In this document: positions 58,358 through 64,000 of the stretch, one piece after another
Layout of the letters: the number at the start of each line of letters is the position of its first letter
Position numbering within the stretch: position 1 is the first letter of the stretch
Origin: Palsa-506 sp963836355
Lineage (GTDB): Bacteria; Actinomycetota; Actinomycetes; Streptosporangiales; Streptosporangiaceae
Length of the DNA: 64,000 nucleotides
Assembly (NCBI GenBank): GCA_963836355.1
Contig: CAWIJO010000006.1
Location: 1-64,000, forward strand
Direction of reading: 5' to 3'
Made by a program: the position numbers and the translations under genes
Notes under the pieces: model-generated
What the model saw: only the letters and a program-made list of their open reading frames with translations
Told to the model about the DNA's origin: nothing
The model's database searches: none

Positions 58358-59391
58358 CTCTGCCCCCGCGCAGGACTGTCATGCTCAACAGTCACGCTAT
58401 CCCGCCCTGCCTGTGCCAGCTTTGGTGAGTCAGCGGCGGTCGCCGCGGCCAGGTGGTCCCAGAGCTTGCGTGCGGCGGCGGGGTCTTTCTCCCGCGTCCG
58501 CGGCAGCGGGTATTCGGGCCGGGCGCGCCGGTCGTGCCAGAACCGGCCGCTGCCCAGGCGCTCGGGCGGCGCGGTGGACAGCCAGACGATCGTGTCGGCT
58601 CCCTGCTCGGGTGTGAGCAGGATCGGCCGGGTGACCCGCCGGAACCCCGGGAGCGCGGCGGCGACCCCGGGGGTGTCCACCCAGCCGGGGTGCATGGCGT
58701 GGAAGGTGACGCCGGTCCCGGTGAGCCGGCGCGCCCATTCGCGGCTCAGCGCCACCTGGGCCCTCTTGGCGCGCGCGTACGCGGTGACGCCCCGGTAATG
58801 CGATGCGGGCAGTTGCAGGGTGGTGAGGTCCAGGCGCTGGGTGTACATGCCGCCCGAGGAGACGGTGATCACCCGGGAGGGGGCGGCGGCGAGCAGCGCG
58901 GGCATCAGCAAGCTTGTCAGCAGGAACGGCGCGACCACCTGGCCCAGGATCGTCAGCTCCGTCCCGGCCGCATCCGTGCGGAACTGTGGATGAATGACGC
59001 CCGCGTTGTGGATGAGCACGTCGAGCCGGTCATGGTTGGCGCGGAACTGGCGGGCGAAGGCGCGGACCGCATCGAGGTCCGCCAAATCGGCCAGGCCGTA
59101 GCTGATGTCCGTGCCGCCGGACGCCGCCGCGATCGCGTCCCGGGCCCGCTCCGCCCGGCCGCGATCCCGGGCCAGGAAATGGACCGCCGCGCCCCGCCGG
59201 GCCAGCGCAACGGCTGCCGCGTAACCGATCCCCGACGTCGCGCCGGTGATGATGACGGTCCGCCCGGCGGCGGGGTAGGCGTCGGTGAACTCGGGCAGCA
59301 GCCGGGACCGGACGGCCAGGCCGATCCGGGAAAAGCCCGGGACGACGCAGGCCTCCAGCGCGGCGTCCACCACCGGTCCGAAGCTGGTCAC
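58354..59391 (-). CDS. Short-chain dehydrogenase (DHRS12-like)
   Basis: 345 residues. The cofactor loop is TVIITGATSGIGYAAAVALA; LIHNAGV, the catalytic Ser in VITVSSGGMY, and the Tyr/Lys in YARAKRAQ are all present. An N-terminal extension of 40 residues and a C-terminal region like DHRS12 are seen. It could oxidise or reduce a lipid alcohol or ketone. It overlaps by ATGA with both neighbours, so SRPBCC, SDR and SOUL form one translational unit. Confidence 0.88.
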   Translation of the reverse strand: MTSFGPVVDAALEACVVPGFSRIGLAVRSRLLPEFTDAYPAAGRTVIITGATSGIGYAAAVALARRGAAVHFLARDRGRAERARDAIAAASGGTDISYGLADLADLDAVRAFARQFRANHDRLDVLIHNAGVIHPQFRTDAAGTELTILGQVVAPFLLTSLLMPALLAAAPSRVITVSSGGMYTQRLDLTTLQLPASHYRGVTAYARAKRAQVALSREWARRLTGTGVTFHAMHPGWVDTPGVAAALPGFRRVTRPILLTPEQGADTIVWLSTAPPERLGSGRFWHDRRARPEYPLPRTREKDPAAARKLWDHLAAATAADSPKLAQAGRDSVTVEHDSPARGQR

Positions 59392-59903
59392 GGCGTGCCC
59401 CCCGCTGGCTTTGCCGCCCCGCCTGACCGGAGCGGTGTGACCGGTGGCGTCATGGTCCCAGTACCCGGCGGGCGCCCGGACAGGGCGTGGTCAAGCCCGG
59501 CAGCCGCCCGCTCCGCCACGGCGCGGAAACCCGGCCGCAGGATCGGGTCGAGCACCCGCAGCGGGTCCCGCAGCCGCACCTCGGCGTCATAGCTGACCGC
59601 CGAGCCGTCCGCGGCACCCGTCACAACGACCCGGTCCGTGGATTGCAGCACGCCATTGGCAGCGGCCAGGAGCACCTCCCGGCCCGGCGCGAACCTGAAG
59701 ACCTCGCAGGTCACGGGCATGCGCACCCCCGGGAACGGCACCACCAGCCGGAACCGGCCGCCGGCCCGGACCGGGCCGGGATCCAGCTGCTCCCCGGCAA
59801 GCACGCCCGGGTCCCATTCCGCCGCATTGCTGAAGGTTGCCAGGTAGCCGAACGTCTCCCTAGCTGGACTCCGCGACTCCACGACCGCGTGGCAGTGGGC
59901 CAT
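59388..59903 (-). CDS. SRPBCC (START-like) protein
   Basis: 171 residues. I chose ATG 59903 (MAHCHAVVESRSPARETFGY) because a GAGGAG site precedes it, although the frame is open to 60059. It has a typical SRPBCC pattern: FGYLATFSNAAEWDPGVLAG and AVSYDAEVRLRDPLRVLDPI. It is the first gene of the SRPBCC-SDR-SOUL operon, and similar in layout to the SRPBCC protein at 51675. It may carry a hydrophobic substrate for the SDR. Confidence 0.85.
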   Translation of the reverse strand: MAHCHAVVESRSPARETFGYLATFSNAAEWDPGVLAGEQLDPGPVRAGGRFRLVVPFPGVRMPVTCEVFRFAPGREVLLAAANGVLQSTDRVVVTGAADGSAVSYDAEVRLRDPLRVLDPILRPGFRAVAERAAAGLDHALSGRPPGTGTMTPPVTPLRSGGAAKPAGGTP

Positions 59904-60095
59904 CTCTGAACTCCTCTTCTGTTTCTCCTGGTCAACGCGCTCCTGATCAAGCGCGCTTGGAGCTCGGGAAGTGGTGGCAGTCACGGTTCCTCTCGGGCTT
60001 GGCAGCGGACTGCCCTCGCGCAGGCCGCGGCGGGCTGGCGCTGCGAACGCGCGTGGCATCCGCTGCGCCAGCCCGCCGTGATCCGGATACGGGCC

Positions 60096-60725
60096 CTAGA
60101 ACCGAAGAAGAGTCTTTGCGGTGCCCAGCTTGAGTCCGGCGGAGAACAGCTTGGTTCCCAGCGCGGCGTTGAGCGCCTTGGCTGCGGCCGAGGTGAGCTT
60201 GAGCCCGATTCCCCTGGCGGTGACGATGTGCTTGCCTGCCGCGAGCTTGGCGTGCGACAGGTCAAGGCGGAACAGCGGCACGCGTGCCTTCGGGTTCCCG
60301 TTTACGATCCCGGTCAGGTCGGCGTGGGTCAGGTTGACGGTGAACCGGCTGACCTCGATCTTCTTGCCGTTATTCACGTTGAAGAACAAGATCCCGCCGC
60401 GGTGATGGATCTTGCCGCCGAGCGGGTTCAGGGTCACCCGGCCACCCGTCACCGGGAACGCGAACCGCACCGCTGGGCCGCTCTTGGGAAACCGCAGCGA
60501 CTGACTGCCCGGCCAGGTCGCGAGCGGCACGATGCCGTTCTTCAACAGCGCCGGCGCGATGCCAGGTGCCGTGGTGACCGCGGTGGCTCCGCCCCGCAGG
60601 TGCACCGCCGCAGCAGCCTGAGCCCCCATGGGCTGCGCCGTTGCTGCTGACGCCGCCGTGACCCCGGAGCCTGCCAGCAGGCCCGTGACCGCCGTGGCTG
60701 CGGCCAGATACCTAAGTCCTCGCAT
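60096..60725 (-). CDS. Secreted protein of unknown function (HtaA-like layout)
   Basis: 209 residues. A signal peptide MRGLRYLAAATAVTGLLAGS ends at an ASA-A site near residue 27. The mature part is beta-rich: PVTGGRVTLNPLGGKIHHRG, then SRFTVNLTHADLTGIVNG and LFRLDLSHAKLAAGKHIVTA. The GGRVxLxPLGGxIxHxGG pattern resembles HtaA-type secreted proteins, though no haem ligand is identified. GGAGGGAG precedes the ATG at 60725. Upstream lie TTGTC half-sites 11 bp apart, so it may share control with the B12-MerR regulon. Confidence 0.7.
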   Translation of the reverse strand: MRGLRYLAAATAVTGLLAGSGVTAASAATAQPMGAQAAAAVHLRGGATAVTTAPGIAPALLKNGIVPLATWPGSQSLRFPKSGPAVRFAFPVTGGRVTLNPLGGKIHHRGGILFFNVNNGKKIEVSRFTVNLTHADLTGIVNGNPKARVPLFRLDLSHAKLAAGKHIVTARGIGLKLTSAAAKALNAALGTKLFSAGLKLGTAKTLLRF

Positions 60726-60754
60726 GACTTCTCCCTCCGCCCGCTGATGCTGGC

Positions 60755-60840
60755 TTGTCTAGACCTTGTCGAGAGTTCGTTCAGGGGTAAGCTAAGCCCG
60801 CCTCGAAGGGTTTGTCAAGTTACTGTCGAATGAATGTATA
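60755..60840. promoter_or_regulatory. Second set of 11-bp-step operator repeats
   Basis: Before the secreted-protein gene, TTGTCTAG and TTGTCGAG have TGTC at 60756 and 60767. Before the MerR remnant, TGTC/TGTC/TGTA start at 60813, 60824 and 60835. All steps are 11 bp, and the second set again coincides with a -35 TTGTCA and -10 TGTATA 8 bp before the ATG. The arrangement copies the one at 55887-55960. Confidence 0.75.
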
Positions 60841-60848
60841 GTGTTCTT

Positions 60849-61030
60849 ATGGAGTTTGCCGGGGACCGCCCGCTGCTGCGCATCGGTGAGCTGAGCCGGC
60901 GCCTGGGGTCAGCGACCACGCGCGCCGGGCGCCGGGGAGAGCCGCTATGGTCTGCTGCAGCCGGCTTTGGTGAACAGGGAGATCCCCAACAGGCCCGCGC
61001 CGGTAGCAGGCACCTACCCTGCTGGCCGTA
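60849..61030 (+). pseudogene. Remnant of a second MerR photoreceptor-type regulator
   Basis: ATG 60849 reads MEFAGDRPLLRIGELSRRLG, matching RIGELSRRVG of the intact regulator. After one or two base changes, ESRYGLLQPALVN is still visible in another frame (about 60945-60975). The B12-binding domains are gone. The promoter is preserved and nearly identical in design to that of 55969. Confidence 0.75.
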
Positions 61031-61498
61031 GCCAGTCGGCGCCATGCGAGCGAGTATGCTCCAGCAGACTTTGCTGTGATCTTGACTGAACCGCCCCGGA
61101 GTTTCCGGAGGCACGCTGATATGCCCTGGGCTTGCAGGAGTCGCCGTGGCCTTTATAACTGCGGCCGGCGCCCGGGACGGACGGCTGCTCGCCAGCGCAG
61201 GTGGCATGTGACGGCGTGGTTGTGAGATCTGGCCACCAGCGAGTCGTGCCCAAAGCGTCAGCTACGACAAGGCGATCCTCGACGGCGACCTGGCCGACCC
61301 TGACCTGGAGGCACACGCACGCTGCCTGCCGAGGGTTCGGGGCCACCGCCGGCCAACGGCTGATCGCCGTGGGCGGACTGGCAGAGCGAAATGCGTCTGC
61401 GGCCAGGTTGTGCTGATGCCAGGCTGTGCCGGTGGCCTGTGGCGCCCCGGGCTCGGCTACGGTTGCCCCGGGCGGCCGCATGCAAGACTTAAGGGCAT
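61031..61498. other. No gene recognised
   Basis: A short protein-like scrap (SYDKAILDGDLADPDLEAHA, near 61260-61320) has no start or known family. Nothing else can be supported. Confidence 0.4.
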
Positions 61499-61558
61499 GT
61501 CCTCGGCGTTGCGCTGTCTTGTCACCGGAGCTTCTGGCTACATCGGCGGACGACTAGT
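61499..61558 (+). pseudogene. N-terminal stub of an NAD-dependent epimerase-like gene
   Basis: ATG 61499 reads MSSALRCLVTGASGYIGGRL, the opening of an extended SDR with the GxxGxxG loop. It is cut after 20 codons by the IS701 element. The continuation is not found beyond 63027, so the rest was deleted. Confidence 0.65.
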
Positions 61559-63027
61559 AGTACTTTGTTAGGTTCTAGCGAGGGCGGCGGCGAGCCGGTC
61601 GAGGGTGACGGGTTGGCAGCACAGGGGGCAGGCGCCGAGGATGAGGGCGAGCACGATCTGCAGTTCGTGCAGGACCTGGTAAAGGGTCATCCCGGCGCAG
61701 GCACTTTTGGGTCGGTGCGGACCATGGTGCAAAAGGCCTGGGCGAGGAGGGCGAGGGTGACGTGGCGGTGCCAGCCTGCGTAGGAGCGGCCCTCGAAGTG
61801 GTCCAGGCCGAGGCCGTGCTTGAGCTCGCGGTAGTCGTGCTCGACCCGCCAGCGGATCTTGGCCAGGCGTGCCAGCTCTTCGAGAGGGGTGTCCTCGGGG
61901 AGGTCAGACAGCCAGTAGCCTGCCGGCTCGTCGGCTTCGGGGGGCCATTCGGCCAGCAGCCAGCAGGCCGGGAGGCTGCGATCGGCCTCCCGGGCGACGT
62001 GCCGGCTGGCCGGCCGCACCCGGATGGCCGCAAAGCAGCTGGTCATGACAGCATCGGGGTTGTCTTTGCTGGTCTTGGTGCCCTGCCGCCAGGTCACCGG
62101 CTGGATCTGGGCGGCGTGGGCGATGGCGAGCTGCCGCAGGTTCGCCGGCGGGTCAGGATAGGCGGGCTTCGGGGGCTGGCCCAGCCCGCCGTAGGGCCTG
62201 GTCTCAGGAATGGCCTCGATCGCATACGCGCTAGTGGTGCCCTTGACCGCGACCGCATACCGCCAGCCCCGGGCGGTCAGCCCCTGCCGGAACAGGGCGT
62301 TGTCGCCATAGGCGATGTCGGCCGCCACCACCGGGCGGGCGCCGCCGGCGGCGATCTGCTCCAGGACGCCCCACCCGCCGGGGCCGGTCATCTCCTCGAT
62401 CATCTCCAGCGCAAGCCGCCACTTCTCCGTGTGGCGCACCCCGTCGGGGATGCCCGCCCGCTCGCGGCGGCGCCGCGAGCGCGCTGCCGCGACCGGGTCA
62501 GCCAGCGCCTGGTCATCCCAGCTTTCCGGGCAGAACAGCCGCCAGTCCGCCGCACAGGACGCCCGCTCGTTCACCAGGTGCACGCTCACCGCGACCTGGC
62601 AGTTGCCGATCTTCCCCAGCGTCCCCGAATACTGGCGAGCCACGCACGGCGACGCCTTCCCGTCCTTGGGGAACCCGGTGTCATCCACCACCAGCGCCTC
62701 CACCGGCTGGCTGGACGCGAACCACCGTGCCACGTTCCGCCGCACCGCCACGTAGTCCCAGGTCGAGGACGTGATGAACTGCTGCAGCCGCTGATGATCC
62801 ACGCCCAGCCGCCCGGCCATCGGTTGCATCGACTTGCGCTGCCCGTCGGTCAGCAGGCCGCGCACGTACAGCTCGCCGGCCGCCCGCTGATCCTTACGCG
62901 GCAGCCCGCCGAGCATCTCCGCAGTGAAATCCAGCAGCCGGGGCCGGACCTCCGCGATCTCCTCAGGAGTCATGCCCGGGATAACACTGCAAAACCCGGC
63001 AGCCATGCCAGACCTAACAAAGTACTA
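61559..63027 (-). mobile_element. IS701 family element
   Basis: 1,469 bp with perfect 16-bp inverted ends, TAGTACTTTGTTAGGT. The flanks are CTAG (left) and TTAA (right). Both fit the YTAR target type of IS701, but they are not identical, which suggests recombination between two copies or a deletion next to it. One transposase gene fills it. Confidence 0.85.
61687..63006 (-). CDS. IS701 family transposase
   Basis: 439 residues, MAAGFCSVIPGMTPEEIAEV onward. The DDE core of this family is visible: ALVVDDTGFPKDGKASPCVA with Asp, ARPVVAADIAYGDNALFRQG with Asp, and WRVEHDYRELKHGLGLDHFE with Glu. The frame ends at VRTDPKVPAPG in an ATGA overlap with a short frame (MTLYQVLHELQIVLALILGA, to about 61570). 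That short frame resembles the normal C-terminus of the family, so the last about 40 residues may need a frameshift or re-initiation. Confidence 0.88.
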   Translation of the reverse strand: MAAGFCSVIPGMTPEEIAEVRPRLLDFTAEMLGGLPRKDQRAAGELYVRGLLTDGQRKSMQPMAGRLGVDHQRLQQFITSSTWDYVAVRRNVARWFASSQPVEALVVDDTGFPKDGKASPCVARQYSGTLGKIGNCQVAVSVHLVNERASCAADWRLFCPESWDDQALADPVAAARSRRRRERAGIPDGVRHTEKWRLALEMIEEMTGPGGWGVLEQIAAGGARPVVAADIAYGDNALFRQGLTARGWRYAVAVKGTTSAYAIEAIPETRPYGGLGQPPKPAYPDPPANLRQLAIAHAAQIQPVTWRQGTKTSKDNPDAVMTSCFAAIRVRPASRHVAREADRSLPACWLLAEWPPEADEPAGYWLSDLPEDTPLEELARLAKIRWRVEHDYRELKHGLGLDHFEGRSYAGWHRHVTLALLAQAFCTMVRTDPKVPAPG

Positions 63028-63507
63028 TTAAGGCAACTTTCAGCCAGGGATTCGCACGAGTTCAAGGTCAGGCGCGTAACTGACGTGCAGGAATGCGCGG
63101 TGATCGCAGTCAGGCGCCGGGCCAGGCAGGGGGCGATCCCGCTGCGCAGGTGCCCTGCCGCGCTCGTTATCGAACTGTGCCCGCCACGCTGAGCTGACAG
63201 CCAGCGACAAAGAGCGAGGGCAACCAGGTATGCAACGCATGATAACGGTCGAATCCGGACGGGATCGATGGCGGCGGTCCTGAGCACCCAGAAACGATCA
63301 GCGATGCCATGGCAGCGAGATCGCAGCAACGACAGCAGGTGGCTCCATGCCAGTCCGAACGGCTGACCTGGGCGGACCCGCCGCGAGCGACTGCGAGACC
63401 ATCCGGGGGCAGGGCCGAATGAGCTGCGTGGAAATCGGCGTTAGGCGGTTCGAAGAAGGCGTGGTGATCACGCTTGGTAGCGGCGTATGCCGACTGCTCC
63501 CGTGGAT
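63028..63507. other. No gene recognised
   Basis: The spacer between the IS701 element and the toxin gene has no supportable coding frame. Confidence 0.45.
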
Positions 63508-63759
63508 TCAGGAGATGACGCCGATGTTGATGATGTAGACCGTTGCCGCCTGGTCATCGACTTCGTACAGCACGCGGATGTCGCTAGAACGGAGCCGGTA
63601 CACGCCTGTGGCACCCCACGCGACCGCGCTCTGCGGATAGGGCTGATCGGCTAGCAAGGCGATGGCGTGCCGGGCCCGGGCGAACAGGTCCTTGTCCTCG
63701 CTGCGAATGCGGGCCAGGGTGCGAAGCGCCGTCTCCCGGAAGACGACGGTCAGGCTCAT
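63508..63759 (-). CDS. RelE/ParE-type toxin
   Basis: 83 residues, MSLTVVFRETALRTLARIRS onward. The RelE fold is indicated by the N-terminal helix pair and GVYRLRSSDIRVLYEVDDQA, ending VYIINIGVIS. RelE toxins cut mRNA on the ribosome. The C-terminal Arg/Tyr residues (RLRSSDIRVLYEV) fit. The start overlaps the antitoxin stop as ATGA, the normal antitoxin-first order. Confidence 0.88.
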   Translation of the reverse strand: MSLTVVFRETALRTLARIRSEDKDLFARARHAIALLADQPYPQSAVAWGATGVYRLRSSDIRVLYEVDDQAATVYIINIGVIS

Positions 63760-64000
63760 GGCAGTGTCTCTGCCTCGATCCGGTCGAGCGCGTCATCCAG
63801 GTCATCGAGGCTGATCCCGCCACGCCCTGCTGCCTTGTCCGCCAGGTGCGCCGCCAGCGCCGCGCGATCTTCAAGATCGGCGAGGTCATCGATGCCGATC
63901 AGGGCGGCAACCGGATGGCCGTGCTCGCTGATCGTGACGGGGCGGTGGTTCTGCCGTGCCTCGGCGACGAGCTCGCCCAGGTGCGCCTGGGCAGCGGTCA
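63756..64000 (-). CDS. Phd/YefM-type antitoxin, 5' end beyond window
   Basis: The visible part reads TAAQAHLGELVAEARQNHRP and VTISEHGHPVAALIGIDDLA, the Phd/YefM DNA-binding domain. A toxin-neutralising tail (RGGISLDDLDDALDRIEAET) ends at LP. The start lies beyond base 64000. It should bind its own promoter and neutralise the RelE toxin encoded next to it. Confidence 0.88.
   Translation of the reverse strand, partial: TAAQAHLGELVAEARQNHRPVTISEHGHPVAALIGIDDLADLEDRAALAAHLADKAAGRGGISLDDLDDALDRIEAETLP

Noticed and set aside
51600..60900. Cobalamin riboswitch for the B12-MerR region
   Set aside because: I looked for a B12-box-like conserved stretch in the leaders and saw none. The leaders of the main genes are too short.

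Overview
The window is very GC-rich DNA with actinomycete-style genes: a WhiB protein, GTG starts, ATGA/GTGA start-stop overlaps, probable leaderless promoters and actinobacterial mobile families. It reads as an accessory region of an actinomycete chromosome. I cannot name the genus. No complete tRNA, rRNA or CRISPR array is visible.

Layout. (1) 1-16735 is a nest of mobile elements. A TniB/ExeA-like ATPase gene (2473-2916 plus 15700-16065) is split by a recombinase-in-trio (RIT) element with 93-bp perfect inverted ends. The third RIT recombinase is split by a group II intron. The intron's reverse-transcriptase gene is split by a serine-recombinase element. The right RIT end is split by an IS21-like element carrying two extra genes. 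Repeats at 1-427 and 16190-16735 match the two flanks of an integrase at 43318-45650, so the nest seems to occupy the place of an older paralogous integrase. (2) 16745-28131 holds broken genes: an IS630 remnant, a MITE-like repeat, an NmrA-like gene, sulfotransferase and hydrolase relics, and a second nest (IS110 containing ISL3 containing another serine-recombinase element). (3) 28132-38157 looks lower in GC. It carries small membrane proteins, a DUF1353 protein, tandem quinone-oxidoreductase-like genes, a broken acetyltransferase and an IS5-like element. (4) 38158-45650 has two copies of the 3' half of tRNA-Lys(TTT), a third apparently ending at base 1, and a frameshifted tyrosine integrase. 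Between the two copies lies a 5.1-kb segment with an XRE/NB-ARC/TPR protein. (5) 45860-51582 has an M28 peptidase, a broken Acg-like nitroreductase, a broken PGM1-like ATP-grasp ligase and a WhiB protein.

(6) 51675-61030 is the most coherent functional block. A MerR protein with the W-x9-EH and axial-His motifs of CarH/LitR B12 photoreceptors lies divergent from an operon for an FAD oxidoreductase, a DUF1365 protein, a cyclopropane-fatty-acid synthase-like methyltransferase, a truncated SDR and an SRPBCC protein. Nearby are an SRPBCC-SDR-SOUL operon, a secreted protein and a remnant of a second MerR gene. TGTC-type half-sites in exact 11-bp steps recur at three or four of the promoters. This suggests one light- or B12-controlled, photoprotective membrane-lipid regulon. 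(7) 61499-64000 has an epimerase stub cut by an IS701 element and a Phd/YefM-RelE toxin-antitoxin pair that runs off the window.

Many genes carry single-base frameshifts. Some may be sequencing errors, but the insertions and truncations are structural.
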